The notes under the pieces: generated by a model
Database searches by the model: none
Told to the model about the DNA's origin: nothing
What the model saw: the letters and a program-made list of their open reading frames with translations, nothing else
Made by a program: the position numbers and the translations under genes
DNA from: Affinundibacterium seohonense
GTDB lineage: Bacteria > Pseudomonadota > Gammaproteobacteria > Burkholderiales > Burkholderiaceae_D
Assembly: GCF_014284305.1 (NCBI RefSeq)
Contig: NZ_JACOFW010000027.1
Coordinates: 1 to 51,693, forward strand
Length of the DNA stretch: 51,693 nucleotides
Direction of reading: 5' to 3'
Shown here: one piece after another, positions 29,380 through 38,345 of the stretch
Layout: each line of letters opens with the position of its first letter
Numbering within the stretch: the stretch's first letter is position 1

Positions 29380-31224
29380 ATGAAAATAAACTCTTCCCAA
29401 TTACCTACTCTCAGCCAGATCATAAGCTCGCTCTTTATCCTTATAGCATCCAGCGAAAACGTCTTAGCTGCACCACAAAACCAAGACCAGCAAATCCCCT
29501 ATGCCAAACCGGTCAAGAGTAGAAGTAATGTCAAACCCGCTGCTACAAGCCAGCACCATGCACAAGAAGATGTTAGTTCGCAGGAGACTGCTGGTCAGTC
29601 AGCAACCGGACTCAGCAAAGACATCCTCTACAAATTAACCGCATCAGATATCGCTCTACAGCGTGGTGAATGGCAAGCACCATTTGTCACCATTATGAGT
29701 CTAGCGCAGCAGACGCGCGACCCAAGACTAGCGAAGCGCGCGGTCGAGATTGCTATGTCTGCGCAACAAATTGACGAATCCATGGCGGCCGTACGACTTT
29801 GGCGCGAACTTGATGCTAACTCGCAAGAGGCGGATCAAACGTATTTGAGTTTGATGGTCATTAAAAATGATTATCCCGCGCTGGAAAAGTTTTTCCTTGG
29901 ACTCCTGAAGACAAGCAGCACTGAAAGCCGGAGCGATATCATTTATCAAGCACAACGCAGCTTGAGTCGCACACGTGAACAAAAAACGGCATTACTGAGT
30001 TTAGAAAAAATTCTGGCGGATGATGCGACCACCATGCCTGGTCATATCGCCTTATCTCGTGCTGCCTACCGTAGTGGTGATATCGAACGTGCGCAACAAG
30101 AAGCAAAAGCGGCACTAGCACTTGATCCAAGCTCGGAACTTGGCATCCTGACGCTCGCCCATGCGACTGAAAAGACAGCTGCTTTTGCACTGATCGCCAA
30201 TTTTTTAAAACAATATCCGCGCGCCAAAGAGGTCCGCTTAGCCTATGCAACAATGCTGGTAGAAAGTAAGCAGCTGGAACTGGCAAAAAACGAATTCCTC
30301 GGCTTTCTGCAAGCGCCCGATCAAAGCAGCTTATCGCGAAATCAAATTCTCTACACCTTAGGAAGCATAGAGATGGAGATGGGTCAATTAGATGTCGCTG
30401 AAAATTATTTTAAAGAATTAATCAGCAGACTCAGTAGCGAAGACGATGCCAGCTCCGCCTATATCAGCATGGCACAAATTGCCCTGCAAAGAAAAGATAA
30501 ACAAACTGCCGATCTTTGGCTCAGTAAAGTCCCTTTTGACGATGGCAAAAACCCAGCCTGGTTCAATATTCAGATGCGCCGCGCATTACTACTAGCGAGC
30601 GATAAAAAGTTTCTTGAAGCCCGTCAATTCTTACAAACTGTCACAGCGAGCAAAGATATCGAACAAGCTCAATTATTACAAACTGAAGCGCAGATCATGC
30701 GCGATGCTGGACAAACGACCGAAGCCTTCGTGTTATTACAAATGGCTTTGGGTGAGTTCCCACAGAGTACTGATCTAATTTACGACTATGCCATGTTGGC
30801 CGAGTCCTTGAAATTTTATCCAGAAATGGAAATGGCGCTCAAACAATTGATACAAATCGCACCGAACAATGCCTTTGCCTACAACGCCTTGGGTTACTCC
30901 TATGCAGATAGAAACCTGCAATTAGATGAAGCGCTAACATTGATAGAAGCAGCAAACCAGTTGAGCCCCAATGACCCTTACATTTTGGATAGTCTAGGTT
31001 GGGTGAAATATCGTTTAAAACAATATCCAGATGCAGAGCAATTTTTACGCCGATCACTAAGTATGCGACAGGATGCTGATGTCTCTGTGCATCTGGCCGA
31101 GGTTTTATGGGCACAAAGCAAAAAAGACGAAGCAATGCAATTATTCACCGCGGCACATAAAAAAGATCCGCAAAATAGTTTATTAAAAGATACTTTGCAA
31201 AGACTAGAATTGACACTGCCATAA
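29380..31224 (+). CDS. exported tetratricopeptide repeat protein
   Basis: 614 residues. A signal-like start (about 1-30, ending ENVLAAPQ) is followed by a low-complexity stretch (about 31-80) and then many TPR units to the end. Clear examples are GDIERAQQEAKAALALDPSS near 230, AYNALGYSYADRNLQLDEAL near 506 and YILDSLGWVKYRLKQYPDAE near 535. It precedes lolB and ispE, a frequent order in betaproteobacteria. It probably helps assembly or quality control at the envelope, but no specific partner is shown. Confidence 0.85.
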   Translation: MKINSSQLPTLSQIISSLFILIASSENVLAAPQNQDQQIPYAKPVKSRSNVKPAATSQHHAQEDVSSQETAGQSATGLSKDILYKLTASDIALQRGEWQAPFVTIMSLAQQTRDPRLAKRAVEIAMSAQQIDESMAAVRLWRELDANSQEADQTYLSLMVIKNDYPALEKFFLGLLKTSSTESRSDIIYQAQRSLSRTREQKTALLSLEKILADDATTMPGHIALSRAAYRSGDIERAQQEAKAALALDPSSELGILTLAHATEKTAAFALIANFLKQYPRAKEVRLAYATMLVESKQLELAKNEFLGFLQAPDQSSLSRNQILYTLGSIEMEMGQLDVAENYFKELISRLSSEDDASSAYISMAQIALQRKDKQTADLWLSKVPFDDGKNPAWFNIQMRRALLLASDKKFLEARQFLQTVTASKDIEQAQLLQTEAQIMRDAGQTTEAFVLLQMALGEFPQSTDLIYDYAMLAESLKFYPEMEMALKQLIQIAPNNAFAYNALGYSYADRNLQLDEALTLIEAANQLSPNDPYILDSLGWVKYRLKQYPDAEQFLRRSLSMRQDADVSVHLAEVLWAQSKKDEAMQLFTAAHKKDPQNSLLKDTLQRLELTLP

Positions 31225-31259
31225 TGTCATTTATTTACCAACAACAACCAACATAACAT

Positions 31260-31898
31260 ATGCATAAACCCAAGCTGCAATCAGATGGTTTTCTGCCACG
31301 CGCTATTGCTGTTAGATTTTTTTTAGTCGGTCTATTGAGTATCAGCTTAGGCGCTTGTAGTACGACGCAGGTGCTAAGCAGTAGTCAAGCAAATCAAACT
31401 CGATCCTTGCAAGAGCAAGTGCAATTAGTCGGCAGAATTTCAATTCAATACCAGCAAAATGACCAAGCCCAAACTGCCAGTGCTGGTTTTGAGTGGCAGC
31501 AAGCACCACAAGACTTACACATCAGCCTGAGCTCACCACTAGGTCAAACCATCGCCACCATACATGAAAATGCACACGGAGCAAGGCTAGAACAAGCCAA
31601 ACAAGAAGCACGCACAGCCAGCAACATTGAACAATTGTTAGCCGACAGTCTAGGTTGGTCGATTCCCATCGCTGGCTTGAAGGGTTGGCTACAAGGTTTT
31701 GATATACAGGCCAATGGTAAAGCGATCGCAATACCAGTTAAAGACTATGTCGCCCTACAGTCGCAAGGTTGGCAACTACAATTCGTCAGCTGGCAAGCAG
31801 ATACCGGCGTGATACACCCTAAACGTATCGACCTGCAACGACATACGGAAGAGCTGGGAGAAGTTAAAATTCGCATTGTCGTCGATGAATGGAAATAA
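31260..31898 (+). CDS. lolB: outer-membrane lipoprotein receptor LolB
   Basis: 212 residues. The lipobox LGAC lies in LLSISLGACSTT near residue 33, giving a lipid-anchored protein. The rest shows the LolB pattern, QLVGRISIQYQ (about 56-66), GFEWQQAPQDLHISLSSPLG (about 77-96) and AGLKGWLQG (about 137-145). LolB receives lipoproteins from LolA and inserts them into the outer membrane. It is 35 bp after the TPR gene and 9 bp before ispE, so the three are likely one operon. Confidence 0.9.
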   Translation: MHKPKLQSDGFLPRAIAVRFFLVGLLSISLGACSTTQVLSSSQANQTRSLQEQVQLVGRISIQYQQNDQAQTASAGFEWQQAPQDLHISLSSPLGQTIATIHENAHGARLEQAKQEARTASNIEQLLADSLGWSIPIAGLKGWLQGFDIQANGKAIAIPVKDYVALQSQGWQLQFVSWQADTGVIHPKRIDLQRHTEELGEVKIRIVVDEWK

Positions 31899-31907
31899 GA
31901 TATTCGT

Positions 31908-32807
31908 ATGCATAGCGCTATTACAACCACTGCTGCCCAAACTAAGCTCTTAAATTGCCCCGCCCCCGCTAAGCTCAATCTTTTTTTACATATTACAGGT
32001 CGTCGTGAGGATGGCTATCACTTGCTGCAAAGTGTATTTCAATTAATTGATCGATGTGACACTCTAGATTTTGAAATACGTGATGATGGCATCATCAAAC
32101 GCGAGAACGAAGTTGCAGGCGTGCCCGAAGAATCCGATTTAGTAATCAGAGCCGCACGTCTATTGCAAAGACATGCGGAGCTTAAGCTAGGCGTTAACAT
32201 CCGCTTACACAAACGTCTACCCATGGGTGGTGGAGTTGGCGGCGGCTCGTCTGATGCCGCAACTACCTTAATGGCACTAAATCATTTGTGGCAATGCAAC
32301 CTAGATAAAAACGACTTAATGCAACTGGGTTTACAACTTGGCGCAGATGTTCCGTTTTTTATTTTTGGGCAGAATGCCTTTGTTGAAGGCATAGGCGAGC
32401 AAATGGAAGCCGTTACCACACCAAATCAATGGTTTGTCGTGATAGAACCCGGTGTGCATGTGCCAACACCGACAATATTTTCAGCCAAAGAGTTGACAAG
32501 AAACACGAAGCCCGTCAAAATAACGGACTTTTCCAATGCAGCGAAAGTTGAATGGAAAAATGACTTACAAGCTGTTGCTTGCGCTTTACACCCTACAATT
32601 GCCGATGCCATCAACTGGCTGAAACAATATGAAATTAATCAGGGTGATGCCAAGATGACGGGATCAGGTTCTTGTGTTTTTTGCGCTTTTCCAAATGAAG
32701 ACGCCGCAACAAAAATATTACAACAAGTACCTCATCACTGGACATCATGGATTGCTAAAGCCTTACAACAGCATCCTATAAATTTATCAAATGAATTTTT
32801 AGGGTAA
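31908..32807 (+). CDS. ispE: 4-diphosphocytidyl-2-C-methyl-D-erythritol kinase
   Basis: 299 residues. GHMP-kinase motifs are CPAPAKLNLFLHITGRREDGYH near 14-35 (shown here only as a region with the PAKLNL and GYH anchors), the glycine-rich ATP loop PMGGGVGGGSSDAATTL (about 105-121), and MTGSGSCVFC (about 249-258). It phosphorylates a MEP-pathway intermediate to make isoprenoids. The start ATG 31908 lies 9 bp past lolB, and the ribosome site is weak. Confidence 0.95.
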   Translation: MHSAITTTAAQTKLLNCPAPAKLNLFLHITGRREDGYHLLQSVFQLIDRCDTLDFEIRDDGIIKRENEVAGVPEESDLVIRAARLLQRHAELKLGVNIRLHKRLPMGGGVGGGSSDAATTLMALNHLWQCNLDKNDLMQLGLQLGADVPFFIFGQNAFVEGIGEQMEAVTTPNQWFVVIEPGVHVPTPTIFSAKELTRNTKPVKITDFSNAAKVEWKNDLQAVACALHPTIADAINWLKQYEINQGDAKMTGSGSCVFCAFPNEDAATKILQQVPHHWTSWIAKALQQHPINLSNEFLG

Positions 32808-32818
32808 TTCAAAAAAAT

Positions 32819-32847
32819 TTGGTTGATTGCTGATTTCAAGATAAAAT
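32819..32847 (+). promoter_or_regulatory. probable sigma-70 promoter of tRNA-Gln
   Basis: A -35 TTGGTT (32819-32824), a 17-bp spacer and a -10 TAAAAT (32842-32847) place the transcript start near 32854, about 58 bp before the tRNA. This makes transcription independent of ispE. Confidence 0.5.
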
Positions 32848-32911
32848 AGTGGCTTCGCTGATTATCAAACGAATTTCGAAAACGAAGTAAGCAATTGATA
32901 AACGGTTGTGT

Positions 32912-32988
32912 AGGGGAATCGCCAAGCTGGTTAAGGCACCGGATTTTGATTCCGGCATGCGAAGGTTCGAATCCTTCTTCCCCTGCCA
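32912..32988 (+). tRNA. tRNA-Gln (anticodon TTG)
   Basis: 77 nt including an encoded CCA. The acceptor stem AGGGGAA pairs with TTCCCCT, followed by discriminator G and CCA. The anticodon stem CCGGA/TCCGG encloses the loop TTTTGAT, whose middle is TTG (UUG), reading glutamine codons. The T arm is GAAGG-TTCGAAT-CCTTC. Its position between ispE and prs is conserved in betaproteobacteria. Confidence 0.97.
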
Positions 32989-33009
32989 TAAGATACGAAC
33001 CGGATACAA

Positions 33010-33041
33010 GCCGCCGCATACAAAATGATGCGGCGGCTTTT
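33010..33041 (+). terminator. rho-independent terminator after tRNA-Gln
   Basis: GCCGCCGCAT (33010-33019) pairs perfectly with ATGCGGCGGC (33028-33037), followed by T residues, with a second T-run to 33050. It separates the tRNA from prs. Confidence 0.85.
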
Positions 33042-33147
33042 CGGTTTTTTGCGGCAGTATTTTCAGTAATCATTACAACAAGAAATTAAAACGTGATACT
33101 GGGTATTGTTCTCTTGAAGCGGCTTTTTTATTCCCTTAGGTGATCTC

Positions 33148-34104
33148 ATGGCACACGCTCTCGACAACATGATGGTCTTTACTGGTAATGCCAATCCTGC
33201 TTTAGCGGCAGGCGTTGCAAAGCAACTCGGCATTCGTCTCGGTAAGGCTGACGTCTCCAAGTTTTCTGACGGCGAGGTGATGGTCGAAATCAATGAAAAC
33301 GTTCGTGGTAAAGACGTATTTGTATTGCAATCGACTTGCGCACCAACCAATGACAATTTGATGGAAATCATGTTGATGGTTGATGCCTTAAAGCGCGCTT
33401 CAGCTGGTCGTATCACAGCCGCCATTCCTTACTTTGGTTATGCGCGTCAAGATCGCCGTCCACGCTCTGCGCGCGTTGCGATTTCAGCCAAAGTCGTCGC
33501 GAATATGTTGGAAGAAGCTGGCGTTGGTCGCGTCCTGATTATGGATCTGCATGCGGATCAAATCCAAGGTTTCTTTGATATTCCAGTCGACAATATTTAC
33601 GCATCCCCAATATTGCTGGGTGATTTGGTTGCAAAAAATTACGAAGATTTATTAGTTGTCTCACCTGACGTTGGTGGCGTAGTTCGTGCCCGTGCTTTGG
33701 CAAAACGTTTAGGCTGCGATTTGGCGATTATTGATAAGCGCCGTCCAAAAGCCAACGTGTCTGAAGTGATGAATATCATTGGTGAAGTTGAAGGCCGTAA
33801 CTGCGTGATCATGGATGACATGGTTGATACCGCTGGCACGCTAACCAAGGCAGCTGAAGTATTAAAAGAGCGCGGTGCGAAGAAAGTTTTAGCGTATTGT
33901 ACACATGCAGTTTTGTCTGGCCCAGCGATTGATCGTATCAATAATTCTCCTCTCGATGAATTAGTAGTGACCGATACTATTCCTTTGTCAGAAGCAGCGC
34001 AGGCTTGCTCTAAGATTCGCCAGTTGTCTTGTGATAGTTTGCTGGCAGAGACGTTCCGCCGTATTACCAAAGGCGAATCCGTTATTTCTTTGTTCTCTGA
34101 TTAA
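33148..34104 (+). CDS. prs: ribose-phosphate pyrophosphokinase
   Basis: 318 residues, class I length. It makes PRPP from ribose 5-phosphate and ATP. Motifs: YARQDRR (about 98-104) for [20 protein letters not shown] (about 133-149), and the PRPP-binding [17 protein letters not shown] (about 218-234). The start is [17 protein letters not shown]. It is followed 140 bp later by rplY. Confidence 0.97.
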   Translation: MAHALDNMMVFTGNANPALAAGVAKQLGIRLGKADVSKFSDGEVMVEINENVRGKDVFVLQSTCAPTNDNLMEIMLMVDALKRASAGRITAAIPYFGYARQDRRPRSARVAISAKVVANMLEEAGVGRVLIMDLHADQIQGFFDIPVDNIYASPILLGDLVAKNYEDLLVVSPDVGGVVRARALAKRLGCDLAIIDKRRPKANVSEVMNIIGEVEGRNCVIMDDMVDTAGTLTKAAEVLKERGAKKVLAYCTHAVLSGPAIDRINNSPLDELVVTDTIPLSEAAQACSKIRQLSCDSLLAETFRRITKGESVISLFSD

Positions 34105-34244
34105 TTAGTCGAGAAGAATATTTAGTTTTTCGGCTGGTATATATTAAATATGCATCAGCTTTTTTCACTTTCCTGGTCGCGGGAAAGTCAACGCAGACTA
34201 GCTCATGAAAATCATGAATAGCTTGCTTATTTTGGAGTATTAAA

Positions 34245-34832
34245 ATGAAAGTAGTCGCATTTGCACGTAAAGAACAGGGCACCGGAGCGAGCCGCCGCCT
34301 GCGTAATGCTGGTCAAACACCTGGCATCATCTACGGTGGTACTGAGCCAGCAGTGAGCATCTCATTGGATCACAATGCGTTGTTCCATGCATTGAAAAAA
34401 GAAGTGTTCCACTCTTCCATTCTCGACATGGATGTAGATGGCAAAGTTGAAAAAGTATTGTTGCGCGATTTCCAGATGCACGCGTTTAAACAATTAGTAT
34501 TGCACGCTGATTTCCAGCGCGTTGATGCAAACAAAAAGATCCACGTTAAAGTGCCTTTGCATTTCGTGAACGCTGACGTTTCTCCAGCAGTAAAATTGTC
34601 TGCTGCAGTCATCAGCCATGTTGCTGTTGAATTGGACGTAGAATGCTTGCCAGCAGACTTGCCAGAATTCATCGAAGTTGACTTGTCTAAAGTTGAAGCT
34701 GGTCAATCCGTACACGTATCTAGCTTGACATTGCCAAAAGGCGTGACAGCTGTAGTACACGGTGATGACGCAACAGTTGCTATCGCTGTTAAACCAGCTG
34801 GCGCAACTTCTGCAGAAGCTGACGCAAAATAA
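34245..34832 (+). CDS. rplY: 50S ribosomal protein L25/general stress protein Ctc
   Basis: 195 residues, the long Ctc/TL5 form with an N-terminal L25 domain (about 1-92) that binds 5S rRNA and a C-terminal beta domain (about 95-185). [17 protein letters not shown] (about 6-22) and PGIIYGG are family landmarks. TGGAG stands 7-8 nt before the ATG. A strong terminator follows. In many betaproteobacteria pth comes next; here ggt does. Confidence 0.95.
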   Translation: MKVVAFARKEQGTGASRRLRNAGQTPGIIYGGTEPAVSISLDHNALFHALKKEVFHSSILDMDVDGKVEKVLLRDFQMHAFKQLVLHADFQRVDANKKIHVKVPLHFVNADVSPAVKLSAAVISHVAVELDVECLPADLPEFIEVDLSKVEAGQSVHVSSLTLPKGVTAVVHGDDATVAIAVKPAGATSAEADAK

Positions 34833-34859
34833 TTTAGAAGAGTTTTCTCTTTTAGATCG

Positions 34860-34887
34860 AAAGCCACCCTCGCAGGTGGCTTTTTTT
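34860..34887 (+). terminator. rho-independent terminator after rplY
   Basis: AAAGCCACC (34860-34868) pairs with GGTGGCTTT (34875-34883) and is followed by further T residues to 34887. Confidence 0.9.
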
Positions 34888-35081
34888 ATGCCTCGTTTTA
34901 TGTCTCGTTTTATACCTCGTCTATCTCCCAATTATCATTTTCTTATATCGAACTAACGACAAAATCCTCAAGCAAGTCTCGACATATGTCGCCGAGTTAG
35001 CGACAATCAGTTTTCCACAAGGAAAATCGTTTTGCCGTTTGGTTTTCCATAGTACGACCTCCATCGCCTAAGGAATTTGCT

Positions 35082-36833
35082 GTGCCATCATTCAAACAAT
35101 TTCGCCTCACCCTATTGGCAACGATCTTTGCCACCGCACAAATTGCTTTCATCCATCCCAGTCACGCTCAGGGTACCGGAGCACAGATTCAGTATGACAC
35201 TAGCTACGATATCCTCAGCCCAGTCAAAGCAAAGAATGGCATCGTCTCCAGCGAACAAGGATTAGCCAGTCAGGTCGGTTTAGACGTATTAAAACGTGGT
35301 GGAAATGCTGTTGATGCTGCGGTGGCAGTGGGTTTTGCTTTGGCGGTCGTATTGCCACATGCAGGAAATATTGGTGGCGGCGGCTTCATGTTAATTCACG
35401 ATGCCAAAAGTGGTAAGGACATTGCCTTAGATTTCCGGGAACTGGCACCATCTTTAGCACATCGCGACATGTTTCTCGACTCCAGTGGCAAAATTACTCC
35501 AGGAAGTTCAACCTCGACACATTTAGCGGTCGGTGTTCCAGGTACCGTTGCTGGCTTAGACTTAGCCTTGCGTAAATATGGCACGATGTCATTAAAAGAG
35601 CTGATCGCACCTTCGATCAAACTAGCTGACCAAGGCTTTGAAGTCACACCAAATCTAGCGCAGTTACTAGAAGCAAGCCGCAATCAACTCGGCAAATGGC
35701 CATCCAGCCGCGCTATTTTCTTCAATGGAGAACGTCCACTTCGAGCTGGTGAACAGCTGGTGCAAAAAGACTTGGCAAAGTCCTTACGCTTAATTGCACA
35801 CCAAGGCCCCAAAGCATTCTACGAAGGCGAAATCGCCAAAAAAATCGTAGCCGAAATGAAAAATCATGGAGGTCTAATCACCGCCGACGACATGAAAAAC
35901 TATCTTGCCGTTGAACGTCAAGCTGTGACTGGCACTTATCGCGGCTACCAAGTAGTCTCGATGCCGCCGCCAAGTTCTGGTGGTGTCCATATTATTCAAA
36001 TGCTCAATATGCTGGAAGGCTACCCGCTCAGTAAGCAAGGACTCAACAGCGCCCAAACGATACATACCATGACAGAAGTCATGAAACTCGCCTACGCCGA
36101 CCGCGCCGAATATCTTGGTGATCCAGATTTCATTAACGTGCCAGTGACCGGCTTAACTTCCAAAAGATATGCGGATGAATTGGTCAAAAAAATCAATCTT
36201 GAGCAAGCCACACCATCAGCGCAAATCAAACCAGGCAAACCTTTGCCTTACGAGAGCGATCAGACCACCCATTATTCCGTGGCAGATAAATTTGGCAACG
36301 TGGTGGCAACGACTTACACACTCAATCTGTTGTTTGGGAGCGGTATTGTGGCGACTGGTACGGGGATTACGCTCAACAATGAAATGGACGATTTTTCAGT
36401 CAAAGCTGGCGTACCAAATGCCTTCGGCTTGGTTGGCGGTGACGCAAATTCGGTAGCAGCAAAGAAACGCCCGCTTAGCTCAATGACACCGACGATGGTG
36501 CTAAAAGATGGCAAGCCCTTCTTAGTCACGGGCAGTCCAGGAGGAAGTCGCATCATCACGACAACCTTGCAAATTATTGTCAATGTAATCGACCATCAAC
36601 TTAATCCAGCAGAGGCCACGATCGCGCCACGGTTTCATCACCAATGGGAACCGGATATGACGCGTTTAGAACGTGGATTTAACGCCGACACATTAGACAT
36701 TCTCAAATCAAAAGGACATAAGTTTTCAACTGGCAGCTCAATGGGAAGAACGCAAACGATCAAAGTGACGACGGAAGGTTTTGAAGCCTTTGCCGATCCC
36801 CGCAATCCTGATGGGCGTGCGCTAGGATATTGA
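35082..36833 (+). CDS. ggt: gamma-glutamyltransferase
   Basis: 583 residues. A GTG start at 35082 has AAGGA about 8 nt upstream. A signal peptide (about 1-29, ending PSHAQG) sends it to the periplasm. The enzyme self-cleaves ahead of a threonine: T396 in DQTTHYSVADKFGN is the expected new N-terminus of the small subunit. GNIGGGGFMLIH (about 96-107), PPPSSGGVHIIQ and TGSPGGSRIITT are other family motifs. It breaks down glutathione by transferring or hydrolysing the gamma-glutamyl group. It ends with a terminator and is monocistronic. Confidence 0.95.
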   Translation: MPSFKQFRLTLLATIFATAQIAFIHPSHAQGTGAQIQYDTSYDILSPVKAKNGIVSSEQGLASQVGLDVLKRGGNAVDAAVAVGFALAVVLPHAGNIGGGGFMLIHDAKSGKDIALDFRELAPSLAHRDMFLDSSGKITPGSSTSTHLAVGVPGTVAGLDLALRKYGTMSLKELIAPSIKLADQGFEVTPNLAQLLEASRNQLGKWPSSRAIFFNGERPLRAGEQLVQKDLAKSLRLIAHQGPKAFYEGEIAKKIVAEMKNHGGLITADDMKNYLAVERQAVTGTYRGYQVVSMPPPSSGGVHIIQMLNMLEGYPLSKQGLNSAQTIHTMTEVMKLAYADRAEYLGDPDFINVPVTGLTSKRYADELVKKINLEQATPSAQIKPGKPLPYESDQTTHYSVADKFGNVVATTYTLNLLFGSGIVATGTGITLNNEMDDFSVKAGVPNAFGLVGGDANSVAAKKRPLSSMTPTMVLKDGKPFLVTGSPGGSRIITTTLQIIVNVIDHQLNPAEATIAPRFHHQWEPDMTRLERGFNADTLDILKSKGHKFSTGSSMGRTQTIKVTTEGFEAFADPRNPDGRALGY

Positions 36834-36853
36834 CTCCACCTTCAACAAATCAG

Positions 36854-36884
36854 ACCTCAGCTTCAGATCTAGCTGAGGTTTTTT
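36854..36884 (+). terminator. rho-independent terminator after ggt
   Basis: ACCTCAGCT (36854-36862) pairs with AGCTGAGGT (36871-36879) over an 8-nt loop, followed by five more T residues. Confidence 0.9.
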
Positions 36885-37005
36885 CAAGATAAAGTCAGTA
36901 ATTGCCCACATTTTATGCAATTGCGCCATAAACTTAATCCATATCAAATTTCCCTTTGTTGCTTGATCTAAAATAAGTTTTTAGTGAACAATAACAGGAG
37001 TCCGC

Positions 37006-37794
37006 GTGGCAATTGAACTTTTCAATAATGGCAAACATAGTTGCATCATGTTCAATGATCTGGTCACCGGTTCCGCCGAAGATGCGGTGCAGGCTAATCA
37101 ATTTTTGATCGTCTCTCATGGTCAAGGCGCCTTAATCGATCCCTCCGGCAATATTACTTATAACGCGCTAACACTAGCGATGCAAAAGTATATGCCGAAA
37201 AAAAATCTAGAATTTCTTTTCGCATCACATCAAGATCCCGATATTATCGGTGCACTTGATAAGTGGCTGTACAGCACCGAATGTCATCTCTACGTATCGC
37301 AATTGTGGGCGCGTTTTGTGCCGCACTTCTGCAATCTAAATCGCGCTGATGGTCGTATCATAGGTATTCCCGATGAGGGCATGCCTATACCGATGATGGG
37401 TTCGACACTATATGCTGTACCTGCTCACTTTCTGCATGCCGAAGGAAATTTCCAATTCTATGACAGTACCTCAAAGATTCTGTTTTCGGGTGACATGGGT
37501 GCTTCACTGGTGGAAGCAAAAAGCATTAGTAAGCCGATTTCTACCAAAACAGAGTTTTATGATCAGCTCCACACCATGAGCGGTTTTCATAAACGCTATA
37601 TGGTTTCCAATAAAGTCTGCCGCTTCTGGGTCAATATGGTGCGGCAAATGGATATCGCCATGTTGGTACCGCAACACGGTCGTTATTTGACTGGCGAAGC
37701 CATTCCTGCTTTTTTAGATTGGATAGAAAATCTGCAATGCGGGATTGATTTATTCACTCAGGAACATTATCGCTTTCGCGCCTTAGCTGGCTAA
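37006..37794 (+). CDS. ODP-type metallo-beta-lactamase-fold di-iron protein
   Basis: 262 residues with a GTG start and AGGAG 5 nt before it. The metal motif is HQDPDI (H75, D77, D79), where the usual HxExDH of flavodiiron proteins has its last histidine replaced. H147 in FLHAEGN, D166 in SGDMGA and H224 in PQHGRYL complete the site. This pattern matches ODP proteins, oxygen-binding di-iron sensors related to the flavodiiron oxygen/NO reductases. No flavodoxin domain or signal peptide is seen, so it is cytosolic and would need a partner. It stands alone between ggt and the two-component genes. Confidence 0.75.
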   Translation: MAIELFNNGKHSCIMFNDLVTGSAEDAVQANQFLIVSHGQGALIDPSGNITYNALTLAMQKYMPKKNLEFLFASHQDPDIIGALDKWLYSTECHLYVSQLWARFVPHFCNLNRADGRIIGIPDEGMPIPMMGSTLYAVPAHFLHAEGNFQFYDSTSKILFSGDMGASLVEAKSISKPISTKTEFYDQLHTMSGFHKRYMVSNKVCRFWVNMVRQMDIAMLVPQHGRYLTGEAIPAFLDWIENLQCGIDLFTQEHYRFRALAG

Positions 37795-37848
37795 AATTGC
37801 GTTGACACCAAAGACACCATGACAATGGCATCTTTATTGCCAACTAGT

Positions 37849-37953
37849 TTATCGGCAGAAACCAGACAATGCCCGCAACAAGCCACGTCCGATTAAATAG
37901 CTATAGACCATAAAGCAATCTTCATCGGCGTGAATCTGCGCGCCGAATTTCAT
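37849..37953 (-). CDS. possible small protein or gene remnant (34 aa)
   Basis: The frame MKFGAQIHADEDCFMVYSYL continues for 14 more residues to a stop. The reading frame stays open upstream of the ATG to 38007, with protein-like composition (...KFEKQVTARGYSRMKFG), so this may be the tail of a decayed gene rather than a complete one. No family is recognised and no clear ribosome site is seen. Confidence 0.25.
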   Translation of the reverse strand: MKFGAQIHADEDCFMVYSYLIGRGLLRALSGFCR

Positions 37954-38235
37954 GCGAGAATATCCCCGCGCCGTTACCTGTTTTTCAAACTTAAAGACAT
38001 CCCCTGCTTAAGTCGGTCTCCTCATATTAGAGCCCATTTTTCTCAATGGCGATCAAACCAGAAAGATGGGCTGCCTAAATCAAAGGTTTAAAACTGACTC
38101 GATTTCGTCAATAAAGCATCGCTCGCGAAAAAGTCTTTAAGAAGGCCTTAGCAAGACTCTACGCTGTCTATCCGCCCGATATTTTTCGGCGAATTCAGCC
38201 CTAGCGCATCTCGAAAAACTAATTGTGGAGAAAAT

Positions 38236-38301
38236 ATGAATATCGTGAGACTGATTAGCAATTCAACTTCATTGCACCACACTTTTCCATTCATGAATTA
38301 G
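38236..38301 (+). CDS. possible 21-aa leader ORF before the sensor kinase
   Basis: ATG at 38236 has GGAG 5 nt upstream. The frame of 21 codons (MNIVRLISNSTSLHHTFPFM plus N) stops at TAG 38299-38301, 45 bp before the kinase start, which itself lacks a good ribosome site. It may be a leader peptide or chance. Confidence 0.25.
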   Translation: MNIVRLISNSTSLHHTFPFMN

Positions 38302-38345
38302 GACGTGCTTGGCGGCGACAAACGAAACCTCTACACTGCCACCTT

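Larger units (their letters stand above)
37795..38345. other. 551-bp gene-poor gap with small ORFs only
   Basis: No recognisable gene. Two short frames are notable and are listed separately (37849-37953 minus; 38236-38301 plus). No strong terminator for the ODP gene and no clear promoter for the kinase gene are seen. Confidence 0.5.

Noticed and set aside
36963..36976. FNR-like half-site TTGATCTAAAATAA before the ODP gene
   Set aside because: The right half does not match ATCAA or GTCAA, and the position would put the transcript start inside the gene.
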